A model generated the notes under the pieces. It searched no databases. It saw only the letters and a program-made list of their open reading frames with translations, and was not told where the DNA came from. Position numbers and translations under genes: made by a program. Shown here piece by piece: positions 48,090 to 60,869 of a DNA stretch of 64,000 nt (position 1 is the first letter of the stretch; every line of letters begins with the position of its first letter). This stretch comes from Marisa cornuarietis (lineage: Eukaryota; Mollusca; Gastropoda; Architaenioglossa; Ampullariidae): positions 2,421,501 to 2,485,500 of the forward strand of contig SMMW01000033.1 in assembly GCA_004794655.1 (NCBI GenBank), read 5' to 3'.

Positions 48090-48359
48090 TGTAATTCAAT
48101 TTTATTTGTGCATTGTATGCAAGCAAAGGCAGAAGAAACGAGGGAAGAAGATGTAAAAGTGTGCATGTGTGTGTGTGTGTGTGTGTGTATCTGATTTGTT
48201 TCTTTTTGTTGTTTATGTGCTTTTTTGTTTATTATCTATGTGAGAGCTTTGTTAGTGCTATTGTACTGTATTGTGATATGAATTTTAAAAAATTTAAAAA
48301 ACCTTCAAGATAGACAAACAGTACAAACCGAATAAAATGCTTCCCTCCCCTCAAAAAAA
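48090..48359 (+). mobile_element. Retroposed 3'UTR-like insert with poly-A tail
   Basis: The 270-bp insert is flanked by perfect 15-bp direct repeats (TAAGTATTTTGAGCA). It ends CCGAATAAAATGC, then a 17-base pyrimidine-rich stretch, then seven A. AATAAA sits at the normal distance before the tail, so it looks like a polyadenylated RNA copied into the genome by LINE machinery. It contains a (GT)n at 48162-48189 and no credible coding frame; the 66-codon frame at 48113-48313 crosses the microsatellite. The source could be the 3'UTR of an unknown gene (a truncated processed pseudogene) or a SINE I do not know. Confidence 0.75.
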
Positions 48360-48374
48360 TAAGTATTTTGAGCA
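48360..48374 (+). repeat. Target-site duplication, right copy
   Basis: TAAGTATTTTGAGCA, directly after the A-run of the retroposed insert. Confidence 0.85.
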
Positions 48375-49859
48375 GTTAACAGGAACTATTAGTTATTTAT
48401 ACTGCGGTGGCGCCACTGAATATGATTGAACCAACCAATCAAAGTTAGCATTGATTATCACGTGATAATTTCAGCTTTTCAAAGAATTATTTTTTTAATC
48501 TCACAAAAATGATATCATTTACAAATGGGTCATTTTAATAACGTATTTTTAAATATGTCGCATTAAAAATTGATAAATCAGAGAATACAACAATCAACAA
48601 TCCTTATGAAACGGTTATGCATTGATCGAAATCGTAATCCCTACAATCTCCTTGCTTCTACAGTGTGAGTGGTCCAGGATGTAACAGACTCCGGCTTTTT
48701 ATCAAAAAGAATCCATTATGTTTAAGTGCTTGCACATTGAAACACTTGCGTAAATCTTTATGACACCTGTAAACTGACACTTTGATTGCCAGTGTTCATA
48801 TTATGAGAAGGACATTTGCTGCATTCACTTAAAATAATTTGTAGAGGGTTTTTTCTTCTTCGCTCAAACTAAAAAAAAGACTTGCTGCCTTTTTATTAGA
48901 GTAAAAAAAGATTCAGGGAGTCTCGCATTCGTCTCACGGCTGTCACCAAAAAAAAAAAAAGGACCCCCTCGGTACAAAATTGTCACATGACACCACGACG
49001 GATATCGTCATATGATGCAAGCTTCCAAATTTAACACGAGTGTTATCAACAAGCAAAGCGATAATCTTTCTTGTTGTGAATGGAAGGAGAGACGTCTCAA
49101 TCGCTTGCTTCTGCGACTAAGCGGTTCATTTGCGTAAGACATGACTGTTCCGGATAGTGAGAGGTTCTCACTCTTATATTCTTTTTATACCTCGTGTGTA
49201 GCGACTCTGCGTCGTGACAGACATCACTTACTCACAAAAAGAAAAAGAAAATAAACCGAAGAATGGTACCAGTTTCTATAAAGCCACGCACTGCTTGATT
49301 AGGCGGGAAAGTGTTTCTACCTAGTCGTGATTTCGAGCTATCAGGGGAAACCGAAGTACTTGGCGACCAACCCCCACCCCATTCCTCAACAGGTGTCACA
49401 GTGTCCCGAGAAACGGTCTAAGCCCAGGGACTCTCTTTGAGTCGTGACAAGCAAGTGTTTTAATCACAGCAATTACAAACGCCCCACAAAATCATCTCCT
49501 TTCGTACAATGTGCAAACCCCTCCCTCCACCACTCTCCAATACAACATCATTGATGTGCCGAACTACTGGCCATCGGCCTGCGCAGCCCTAGTAAAGTTT
49601 TTGGCACAACATGAAAGTCTTACTGGGAAAATAATCCTGGAAAATTCAAACCACATAAACGCTTGAATGCCTGAGCGAAGCATGCAATTGCACAAGAGGG
49701 GAGAGAATCCAAAACAGCTTGGCTGGTTGCAAGAAGCGGAGAGAAACCGCCTTACAGTGAGCATTAAGCTCGCAGGCAGAACTTGTTTTGTTGTACCAAA
49801 CCTTATTTTCTCTCTCTCTCTCTCTCTGTTTTTTCTCTGTGTGTTCTTCATGCATACGT

Positions 49860-49861
<2 letters not shown>

Positions 49862-49896
<35 letters not shown>
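49862..49896 (+). repeat. (GT)17 microsatellite
   Basis: Pure GT run followed by GC alternation (GCGCGCGCGC), a purine-pyrimidine alternating tract able to adopt Z-DNA. Confidence 0.97.
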
Positions 49897-49904
<8 letters not shown>

Positions 49905-51696
49905 CTGTGCGGGTGAGCCGTGGCAAGGATGAAGAGTATTCTCGCCTTGCGGCATTATTATTACTTTTTTTTTTTTTTTTACTTGTTGCAGCTTGATGTC
50001 ATTAAATCCACTTGGACCCTCCAAGAATTCAGCCAGAAGGATTACGCAACTAAAATAAATACAATCTCCTTGTTTACGGACACCCAGCTTTCTTCCCACG
50101 TGCGAACTCGGAACGTTTTCTTTATGACATTTATAGTACCAGCTTTGAGAACAGGTGTGTGTGTGTGCGCGCGCGCGTGCGAGGTGAGCAGTTTCTTCCA
50201 GCACATCCACATGGTCTTGCCCTTTGCTTGCTTAATAGCTAAACACGAAGCGTTTAGCTGGACTGCATATATTTGATGAGTACTGTAGCTTACAAGCACG
50301 CTCTGGTCATCCATAATGCGTGCTCCAACTAAGAAAATAGTTCGTCATGAGTGGAATTCATACTCCGGATGACACATAACTCGGTCATTTTACGTACTGC
50401 CCACACCGAGAGATCAGTCATCTTATGTATCTCTTTTTTTTAAATTATCGACTTGATCTCTTTCTGAGAACGGGGATGTATATTTCGAACTTCTTACCCC
50501 TCTGATCCCAATTTTTCAGTCGAACTAAGATACTAAGCACTACTAGTAGTATTTACTGACTACTACTTGTATTTACTATCTCTGCTCGAACCTCGGCTGA
50601 CAATATGAGAAATGTTGCCCAAAATAGCCTCTGAAGGGGGTCTGCTGACAACAAAGGGACATAGACCTACTGAGCCTACAAGGTATGTCCTGCTATTTGT
50701 GCCTGGATCATTTTTGGGTGGGATACAGGGTGGGGTGCGGGGGGGGGGGTTCGTAGCATTCGAGGGGAAGCGACAAGCCTCGCGTACATTTTGTTTTCTC
50801 TACCGTCATCAAAAACTGACGCAAAAGTGAGGGGAACCAGCGGATCCCATTCATTGGTCCTACGATGACAATTTTCAAATGTTTGCGATTCAACTCTTTT
50901 CTGTTTCTCGATGTTTTGACATAGTTTATCACAAGTGGGCTTTCCAAAAACCAACAAATCATCAACTACACAGGCGATATTTCTCTATTAATTTTCGTTC
51001 TTCATTTATGATCAGCTAAAATCTTTCAGTGGTTTCCCAACAACGGCATAGTTCCCTACCACTGTGGCCATAAGTGAAGTTGAAATTAAGTGATTAATTA
51101 ACCGGGCAAAATAGAAGGCGGAGTCCTAACCCTTCCCTGAACAACAGCCAACAAGCAAGACACCTGTGCTGCCTCCTGAGAATATGAACGTGTGTGCCCG
51201 AGCGTGCGCTTTAAACGCACCTGGGTATTTGTCCGCTCGAGTGCGTGCCTGCATGTGTGTGCTCCATGAGGTTTAATAGGACTTGTAGCTGGTGTCATGC
51301 GTTCCAGTGATCGTGGGACACAGGAGACGACGCAGATAAAGAGCGAACACGAGCAGCGAGAAAAGAAAAGACAACCCGACGACGGAAAAAACCCACAAAA
51401 ATGGTTTGGGGGGGGGAACGAGGGAGGGGGCAGCAACACAAAGACCCGGTTAGCAGCCGCAACAGGCACCTGCAAGAGAAAGCAGGAGAGGTTGAGGCGC
51501 TAATTTGGCAGAGTGAGGACAACAAACAGTGGCAGATAGTAGGTCAATCGCTTACGGAAGATTTTTTGGCGAGAAGAGCGTGAGAAAACGGTGCCCGGGA
51601 GAATCTGCTAATAAGAGCGGAGAAAGCAGGAGGAGGGAATCGCGCTTGCCAAAGCGACAGTTTGGGCGTTCCGCGAAGGTGTATGTGTGTGTGTGT

Positions 51697-51715
51697 GGGT
51701 GGGTGGGTGGGTGGG
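51697..51715 (+). other. G-quadruplex-forming motif
   Basis: GGGTGGGTGGGTGGGTGGG, five G3 tracts with one-base loops on the plus strand, preceded by a short GT run. Confidence 0.65.
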
Positions 51716-53076
51716 AAAGGGGGATGTAAGCGAGGGGGGAAATAAGCATGTTTAAATTTGCTACACCTCTCTCGAACCGTGCCCTTTTCGCCAGGCAGTT
51801 GTTGACGAAGAACAGATCACAGATTTGCGCGAGCCTGGCTTGTGATCAGGCTAGATTAAAATTCACTTACGGCGTTTCTTGCGGGGCTTTGTGATCTCTG
51901 AGGCGAAACAGAGACGATGGAGGTGTCGCAGAGGGTTTTGACCAGATGGCCGAACCTTTGACATAATTGTGAAACCCACAGAGAGAGCCTGCTCTTGAGG
52001 CATCGGTCTGTACCCGAAAGAGTGTCGAGGCCGAACGCTTTCTCCACAAATGTGTCCGAAAATCGGTGTCTTGCGTGTTTACACGATTACGTTCGCCATA
52101 TTTAGAAGCATTCCTGGGGCCATTGTCACAAAGCAGAGGTAGCGTTATCTCATGGTTAACAATGGATCGGAAACACTACTGATTCTTGGAAAAGGATACA
52201 GGTGATTAAAAGGATGGCTGTTAATGGGCAAGTTCCCTGCGTTGCGTGCAGTCTACAACTACAAGCTTGCTAGTTCTGCTGGCACTGAGCGAAGGTAAAG
52301 AGAACCCGGGGGTAGGGATATACCTCTGCTTCATAATTACACCCCAGGTGTTTATGCTTTAAGTTCTTGGTGTTTATATTCATGTATACATTCGAAAGGT
52401 ATGTACAGAGCCAACACCGTTCAATCTTTATAACCTTTCACTGTCATAAACAAAGACATGTTTACACGAGCTGCATTTTGAAATACTTATTAATCACAGA
52501 ACGACAGCCATAAAACATGTTTAATAACAGAGTGACAGCCTTACAAACGAAGAATGTAAAAAGAGTTATGTATCAACGTCAGCAGTATTTGGTGTTCCAA
52601 TATTTGTAAAACCCAGACAAGGGGGATGGGTTTCCATTCGCACGCACATCACTGCGCAATTGCGCACAAACACGAATTAGGAAACGTTTTTCAAGAAGAT
52701 AAAAAAATTTTTGTTTTTGAAACTCTCAGCGGCCACGTCAAGAGTGTTGCCGACCTTCTCTGGCATCCGTCTACAAAGTCTGAGAGATAGCAAAGGTACG
52801 GTTACTTGTCTAGCGTGAAAATAATTACGTGTGCGTGCGTGCGTGCATTATTATGATCTTAAAATATCTAGTAGTCGTATTGTTTTAAGTGCTTGTATGT
52901 GGTTGCACGCGTGCTACACATACTGATCTGAAAATGTCTTAAGAGTCTTAATGTTCTATGTGTGTGCTTATATGTGTGCACGCGTATGGTTTTGTTTCTT
53001 CCGGTGTTTATCTTTATATGTATGTCTGGTTGTATGTTTCTACGGCTCGTATGTGCATGTGTGTGTGGTGTGTGTT

Positions 53077-53108
<32 letters not shown>

Positions 53109-53459
53109 ATAGAGAGAGCAGGAGGTTGTGCTCACAAGTCCAAACGTTTGCTGATGTAGACAACATGGCAGCAGAGTAACAACCTACGAACGCCATTCGC
53201 ATCACGTCTCACTAACGGTAGCGGGCAGACTTCAAACCTCAAGAAGAGCGAAGTTTTAGGACAAAAAAATATAAATAAATACGTAAAGAAACGATCTGTC
53301 AAGCGGCTTGTCAGCAGCTGCAAATTAAAGGAAACGAATGAGCTGAGAAAGGCGATCTCCTGACTTGCGACAGCCGCTGCCACCACAAGTCTGTCAGTCT
53401 CCATCCTCTTCAAGTCTTCGTCCTTCACTCCATAAATGTTCACGTTGACCAGGACTTCT

Positions 53460-53605
53460 CTCGCAGATAAGCTGGCTATTTTCAGTGGACAGTATGGATT
53501 TCCATCCAAGATAAACCGAATCTTCTTTAGAGATACGCTGGACTTTCATACCAGATAAATTGGATATTCTTTGTAAATAAGCTGGACTTTCATCCCAGAT
53601 AAAAA
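53460..53605 (+). repeat. Degenerate tandem repeat, unit about 30-45 bp
   Basis: Words of the type CAGATAAGCTGG, then ACTTTCATACCAGATAAATTG, then AATAAGCTGGACTTTCATCC, then CAGATAAAA recur at irregular spacing. Confidence 0.6.
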
Positions 53606-55493
53606 AAAAGACTGTAAACCTTTCTTCGAGTTACCCGCTGTACTGTAAGAAGACAGCAGATGTCTTCGTGTGTGTGTTCACGTGTTAACAAATCCTGTAT
53701 CATGGAAAGCAGTCCTCATAAATATCAACTCAATCGCCCACACGCTTCCACGCGAAGCATGACGTGTTCTCTTTTTTTAATGTCTTTTTTTTTTTTTACT
53801 CTTCAGCTTCCGGCAACTTTCGCTCAAAAAAACCAGTCAGTGCATGCTCAGGGTCAGAAGAAGTAAATAAAATGGCTGTAAAGTCGACAGTTAATTGCGG
53901 ACGGAGTCATTTCGTCCCATTCTCTGAAAGCACACAGCAACACATACACCCTCCACCCCCTACACACACCCACACACACACATACACCCACACATATACA
54001 CCCACACACACACACACACACATGTGCGACAGCTGTAGCTCCAGTTCTGACAGACGTTTAAACCAGATGCGAGAAGCTGGCGACGCTGGTCTGAAAGGAT
54101 CAGTCAAACTGTTAGAGGAAAAACTCCATGCTGCCTACCGGAAAACCTCGACTTTTAAATGCGTTTTTGGGGGGGTGAAGGGTTAAAAACACGTCAAAAC
54201 GAGGCAGGACAGCAAAACCTCAGCTTCTCTGCCTTCCTCATCTCTCTGTCTCTACGCTTTAACCGGATGAGCTGGCTGTGACAGAAACAAACTGCTAGTG
54301 AGAGTCCACTTCACTTGTCTCAACCACACGATAACAAACGTGCTGCACACGATTCTCGGTATAACCCAACCGGTTTGTCTGGTTGCCGACATAAAATTCG
54401 AGGCGTGGTGGATCGGGCTGTGAGGAGGTGTTGTATCAAACGAAAGCCAAAAAGCTTAACATCAGTCGGTAAACTGTGCAATGTTTCTCTTGGCCACCTT
54501 CGCAAGTGTAGCATACTCTACCAAATGGTTTTGATGCGTCTGACTAGCTGTGCCTGCTGTCTGATCCAAAGAAAAGAATTTATCAAATAACTCTACAATG
54601 TTTGTGTTGATGTTCTTTGATGTACCCGTAACAAAACAAATATGAATGTAAAAGGGTTCATTTAGATCATAAAATTAAATACATATTTGCAAATGTTCGA
54701 TTAAAAACCGTTAGCAGCTCAGTAAAAGTGCTTAGTGAAAATAATTAGATCAGATCTTTAAGTAGCTCTAGGCCAACGGTTTTGTCTTCAATCCCCCCTA
54801 TTAACACTTTTCGCCTGGTGGTTTATAAAGTTACAGTCGTAACTTTCAAAAGATTCCGAGCTGTCATTCCGCCCTAATTGCCCTAATGACCTGGTTCGGT
54901 ATCAAATCCCGTCAGACGGCCCCTCCAGCACATTTTTGCAATAACGGTCATATTAGCGAGCAAATGAGAGGTTTGACTGAAAGTCGAATCAAGCAAGATG
55001 CCCACGGGGCATGATGATAAGAGTTCATAAAAATTGCAGAACATAATAAGCACTAGCTCTCCACTGTATAGACCACTGACTATAACTGTCGCAAACATCG
55101 GCTCAGTAATACAGGTGTAATGGAGTCTGGAATGTTGCTGATAGTCGTGTTTTGAATGGTTTGTTTATTTGGTTGTTTCGGGAAGGGGGCGCTTTGGTTT
55201 GTTTTGTTTTTTCCGCTTTGTTTTGTTGAGAACAGAAAGTAAGCACATCAGTTACAATTTTCATGACAGTTTGTGACTCAAAGCCACATAAATGTCTGTG
55301 TGGTGTCTAATTATCCTGAAAGAGGGAACGATGAAAATTTATCTCAAACAAAATTATAATGTTTAAAATCTAGCCTGTTAACCAGCTGTATGCACATTCC
55401 CTTTTTGCATAAATTTTATTTGCAATCCTTGGGACCTAATTACTCTTTTGCTTCACAATTAACCTCTCTAGTACTTAAAATCGAAGTACTGGG

Positions 55494-55700
55494 TGCACAC
55501 GTGGATGATGTGGATTGTGTCCTTCACGACCTGCACAGAGTTCATCACCGCGGACGTTTACTGGCACAGCACGATTCAGTCTGTATTCTTGCGCAGACCA
55601 CAGTCGTGCAGACACATTTTTCACAAAGCTTGGTGAACCTTTGACATTTTCGGCTCGGTTCCAGTTCCATGCACAGAAGGATAGGTTTACTGGCCATTAC
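55494..55700 (-). CDS. Unrecognised open frame, doubtful exon or relic
   Basis: A stop-to-stop minus frame of about 69 codons has no in-frame ATG. It includes FCAWNWNRAENVKGSPSFVK, NVSARLWSAQEYRLNRAVPV and NVRGDELCAGREGHNPHHPR. Its composition is protein-like and repeat-free, but I cannot name a family. The opposite strand is also open (55390-55644). It may be an exon fragment, a decayed element or chance. Confidence 0.15.
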
Positions 55701-58700
55701 GGTTAAGTATCGTGGTCAGACGGCAAAACGAATCATTTTTCGGCAAAAAAGATCCTTGCCAACAAAACGAACTGATTGGCTGATGGCCTGAACGCCGGAT
55801 ATGACAACTCTCATCCGGGTCGTTACGGGGAGTTCGCGGAGCCCGAACCCATTAAACAGGACAAGCCATACACTTTAGGTCCTGGCGTTCGCTTAGTATA
55901 TCACTTTAGAACTCCCCTATCCATGGCATCTGACACGAGCCTCAGATATTATTCATTTCTTTGCGTTATCCGCCCGTTTCTTCTTTGGGGAACGACTGTT
56001 TTCTGGCACTGCCATAAGTGTATGTTATACATTTCGTCACTTGTTGAGGGAGAGGGTCATCTCTCAAACCGAAGTGCATTTACCTAATATAATACACATT
56101 TTGCTATTTGTGTATTTGTTTGCTTGCTAGCTTGTTTCTTTGTTTGTTTTTAATCACAAATTTGTTTTACGTTATTTGTATTAGACACTGATGACAAAAC
56201 TTGTCCGATGTTGCATTTTACACTCATCTGCTTTGTTAACAGACTGTAGTCAGCTTTTTCATGACTAATGTGGAAATGATCGACACGCGTATTTCGTCGC
56301 TGAAATAAAGGAGGCGTCCATTTTGTAGCTATGAGCAGTTGTAAATGTGACTGGTGACCAGAGGAGAAACTGCCAACAGCTTACAGAACATTTTTCTCAA
56401 AAACATCAAAGTGATGGCATTTAGGACTTGATCTTATGTGAACTCAGAAGTACATAAAATCAAAAATAAAATAAAATTATAAGGGGAAAAGCAGTTGAGT
56501 GAGACAGAGAATTAGGAGTGAATGTATGAAGACATGAGAGTGGTGGGTGAATGAGAGGGTGGTTGCATTTAAAGGTAGGTATTTTTAGATATTCAACATT
56601 ACAAAGAGAACTGATATATAAGTATGTGTGTCTATAACATATGTAGGTTTTATCTCGTATGTTATACACATACTTGACTATCTCAATATCCCCAATAGAT
56701 TGAATAATAAAGCAACAATAAAGAAAAAAAATCAAGAAATTAAAAGACCCTTACTTAATAAGCTTGATTTTCTAGGTTATTACTGAGACGTGTGACCTAA
56801 AGAAACAACTTTATATATTACGCAGATACATGCATGTATGTGTCTATGTACTTGTAAATTACGTAAGAGTAAGAAAGATAATAATATCCCTAAAGTATTA
56901 CAATGCTTTTGGTTCTGATTAAGTGTTTTTATAAACCTTAATTGATGTGATTATACTTATATATGATTTGACTGCAAAGGTATACATGAGACTAGCAAAT
57001 GAAAGAGTCAGAGAATAAAGTGTGAGTGTATTAGGTGCTACAGATTAATCAGTGTGTGTGTGTGTGTGTATGCGCGCACGCGCGCATGGAGGCAAATATA
57101 TACAAATGTATATTCAACATCATAGAATTTTGGATGTGTGTGCAGATATTTGACTATGCGTGTGTATAATGTTATGCCAACTTTACATCGTATGTTATTC
57201 AAACAACTGAATTTTGAATATTTCAGTCCCCCTGAAAGTATGAAAGAATAAAATATCTTGTAAAAGATACAATCGTGCGTTTTAACAGCTTCACACACGC
57301 ACACACAGGTTATCATCTTTGTGGAAGGACAGTAAAAGACAAGTAAGCAACGGATGGCAATAAATGATGAAACAATTCTAACTCCGTCCTGATGCACCAC
57401 AGCAGTCAGCAGGAACATCAAGCAAGACTGGAGATGCCACTACTCGCAGGTGCCTGTCAAGAAGCATCCGCGTGCGATTTCCTGCATGTGTTGCGACTTG
57501 CTGAATCAAGAGGCTGCAGTTGATTGCGTGCTGGCACGCTCACACTGACGGGTTGGACGTAACCACCTATCCTAGCCCCCCAGGAACTGACGTTCATCGA
57601 CACTAGGGGGCGCTTTCGACATGCCATGCACGTGCACAACAACTGCCTGCAGGTTATCACAAAGGGGGAGGTGGGTGGGGTGGGGAGGAATGAAGCAGGT
57701 GCTAACGCAGCCCATATGGTCAACAGCTTGTTTGCACCGTTTTAACAGGACTATGCTGTAGCTTACACATACGGAGGCCATTCGAACACGAGTTGGGTTT
57801 TTTTTTTTTTTGGGGGGGGGGGGTGCGGTAGGTTTCTTCGTACTCCTGGTCCCATCCACTCGTCCCGAGGGTAGAGTTTAGTCGGCCGATAACTTCAGTC
57901 CTGTACTAACGAAAGACCACTATTAACTTTCTCATCAGAGCAGCCTGGGTATGCAACCTCTTGGATAAAGCACCGAGAAACCTTTTACTTTGTTTAAGTA
58001 CCGTTTTGTCCGTCCCTCCTCTACGAACCTGTGAGCCACATTTACTTTCTTCAACGTTGTGTGTGCTTACTGGCTTCGTTAATGGAGCAGGGAACTAGTC
58101 AACTCAATCAGAGTCTAACGTGGCAAGCGGACAGTAGAAGAAACATGTCAAGGTTAGTGGGTCACTGACCTTTCGCACACTCATCCAGCTCAGAACGTAC
58201 AGCCCAGTCAAATTATCTGTGAAACACCTACCTGCAACAGAGAGGAAATAAAAACTTTAAAATTACTTGCACACAGCCTAGCTAATCTACATTCTTCACC
58301 ACAAACATTCTGTTTCTTGGAACATTAGCAGCTAATAAACGGGTTATAACTATGACACACGTCCAGCTGTAAGCCAGATGAGGTGAATGCCTTGTGTCAT
58401 GGTGTCTGTATGTCGTCTCTGGCTCTGTGCTCCGACCTGTAAATAAAACCGGCCCAAGACTTGACAAGTGAAGCTGTCCTTTCTTGAGCTCTACCTTACC
58501 TCAAAGAACGACAACATGACATGTCATTGATTTTTTCCCTTGTTTCTTCTAAGCCATGGGTGGATCCCGCTTTGACGTCATCGGGGTACAAAAACCAGTT
58601 TTAGATTATAATAGAAAAGTTTATCCAAACTTTTGCAACATAGATGACATTTTATTTTAGCAAACTGATTCTGATTGTGCGCCGAAAGCAATAAAGGCAG

Positions 58701-59640
58701 GAGACAATCTAGACTGAACTGTATAGCACAAGAAAGACTGACATGACCTCAGTGACGCAAGTGTCTCTTACCTTACCAGTCTGCTAAAAGCGTTTCTTGC
58801 AAAACTTTTAATTAGTATCGATCCGAGCCAAAAGCTACACCCATATCTGTGGACAAATGTGTCGCGTTGGCTCCGTATTACGCCATAGCAGGCGATAGCT
58901 GGTAAGTAGCCAGGCAGCTAGAAGGCGAGAAGAAAGCTTACGTAACGGCAAACCACCTCAACAAGAGAGGAGGAAGAATGAGGCGGTTGTAGGCGAATGA
59001 GCGAAACTCGTAAGAGAGACAACGAGACTGCTGGTAGGGTGAAGGAAACAAAGAAGAAAGAAGCAAAATCTAGGAAAGCTCTTGAAGCTTGGTACCCCCG
59101 TCCCCTTCCACCATCTACAAGGTTTGTCCACGTGGACGCCAGCCAGGAAGAAAAGCCATCATGTTCTACGGGTTGGCACCTGAATCTGCTCGTCGGACCA
59201 CGCCAGGGGACATACGTTCTCGACATGCTGCAGGCCCCACTGCTGCTGCAACTGACGTGCAAATGTCTGCCTCTTAAGGAGGCAGCTGTCCTCAGCTGCA
59301 ACGAGTTAACCCCTGGCCATCCCTGGCAGGGGACCCAGATTTGTGACAAAATAAACACAAACGAATCTGCTTTTTATTAACTCTGTAGTTTGCCCCGAGG
59401 AAACTTTCTATGACATATAATATAGAACGTGTGTGTGTACGCATCAGCGCCCTGAAGGCACATGGCTTTGCCTTGAACTTATAATTGTGCGTGTGCGAGA
59501 TAGGATGTGGTTCGGGGGAGGGTAGCCTGAAGGATCAGAACAGAAAAAGAACTAGAGAAATGTATGGGAGAGAGAAAGAAAAAAAGAAAGAGAGAGAACG
59601 GGCGCCACATGACTGCGTGCAGAGATGCTCTAGGCTCTTA
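55701..59640. other. No gene recognised
   Basis: AT-rich sequence to about 57 kb, then (GT)n at 57053-57068 and a T14-G12 junction at 57798-57823. Between 59000 and 59380 both strands are open over about 100 codons with GC-rich, non-repetitive sequence, including a palindrome CTGCCTCTTAAGGAGGCAG at 59267-59285. No domain was recognised there. Confidence 0.45.
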
Positions 59641-59644
59641 CCTA

Positions 59645-60050
59645 CGAGGAAACGCAGGTGTTGCCACTCAGTGCATGGAAAACCCAAGGCTCGCACACTG
59701 CACTGATAACATCTAGTACCGAGTTTACGACATTATGTTCTCTTAATCGCGCACATCTGATGTAATGCAATCGATGCGCGTGAACTCGCAATGCACTCGT
59801 CTTGCTGAACGCTTTGACACCGGTTGAGCAACTTGTTACCTTGCCCAATTTCCATCTGGTACAGCATGGGGTCCATATCGGTGGTGAAGACTTGAAAACT
59901 GAGCCAGATTCTGCCTCTAAATTTATTCCTTTTAGTTAGAATGTTGTTGAAGACTGTTGATTGATCTGTGTTGCGTACAAAGTCCATGCTGCGATTGTGG
60001 CTGCTGATTTTCTCGCATTTTCTCGTGCATGATCACGCATTTGCAAGATT
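59645..60050 (-). pseudogene. Possible hAT-like transposase relic
   Basis: Successive minus-strand frames read ADEILQMRDHARENARKSAA (about 60050-59990), then FNNILTKRNKFRGRIWLSFQ, then VTSCSTGVKAFSKTSALRVH and AHRLHYIRCARLREHNVVNS followed by VLDVISAV. The HAHRLxxI ... NSVLDVIS pattern recalls the HCxAHRLNL ... LDxI region of hAT and ZMYM1-type transposases, split over three frames as in a decayed copy. The resemblance is weak and from memory; an unrelated pseudogene is equally possible. Confidence 0.22.
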
Positions 60051-60869
60051 TCGTCAGCCCCTCTTATCTCCTCGCACGGGCAACCTCATAACGATTAGTC
60101 ACCTCTTTGGACATCAAGGATGCTGGCTGTTTTGAAGGCTGTGGGAGCGGTTACGGATCTCCATATGACTATTATTCCCAGCAACCAATTCTGCATCAGG
60201 CAGTAAAGTTACTTTGTTCGTCGAATCATTTTCGGATCAAAGATGGAGATTCCATCCGCGCCTAGATATGGAGAGGCATCTTGTAGAGTATGAGTTACCG
60301 ATGGTGGAATGTCTCTCACGTTGGGATGCGTTAATGCTCTTTAGGTTTCTCATGAAAATAAGGTGTTCTGGTCTGCCATCTCGTCTGCGTTTCCTCCTGG
60401 TCCTCACATTAGTGACAAGCAGATTACTTGCTGAGCATCAACATCTGCGCCATAAAACAGCCAAACCTTCATGTTTCTTGGCTGAGAAGCCAAAAGCATT
60501 TCGTAATTTTATTTTCCCACCACTGTCCTCTGCACCACTGTCCGTCTGTTTGCCAGATTCCAAAAGCCCGCATTCCCACTCCTGTGTTCACTTTAGCGAA
60601 CACTGTGACTGATATACGAGCTCGGTTTGTATTGCCAGCGATATCTTTGAAAGCAGTGGTTGTTGTCCAGTTCCATCATGTCATGCATGTCTCAGCATGC
60701 ACATCCCTTTTTCTCCCCTGCGAGCTATTTCTTTTCCCTTTTTCTTCTTCGGTTGTTGCTGTTGTCATTGTTACTAGTAAAAAGTTTTTTTTTCTCATAC
60801 TTTAATGCTGTGTTTTTGTGTTTCTTGTATTTTGCTGTTTTGGTGTATGAATGTATGTTCTTCATTGTA

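Larger units (their letters stand above)
48375..55490. other. No gene recognised
   Basis: Repeat-laden: (CT)n and (GT)17 at 49809-49896, T-run at about 49966, GT/GA at about 53077-53120, degenerate tandem repeats at 53460-53605 and (CA)n to 54021. The frames at 49564-49926, 49848-50210 and 53764-54186 are microsatellite artefacts. Confidence 0.5.

Noticed and set aside
49564..50210. Overlapping minus-strand frames rich in Thr/His
   Set aside because: Created by the (GT)17 and CT tracts at 49809-49896; both strands are open for the same reason.
53764..54186. 140-codon plus-strand frame
   Set aside because: Contains the CA microsatellite to 54021, with a poly-T-coded Phe run at the start; no domain.
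58352..58400. 8-bp inverted repeat ATGACACA/TGTGTCAT with a 33-base loop
   Set aside because: Short arms and a long loop; not beyond chance in 64 kb and no flanking duplication.
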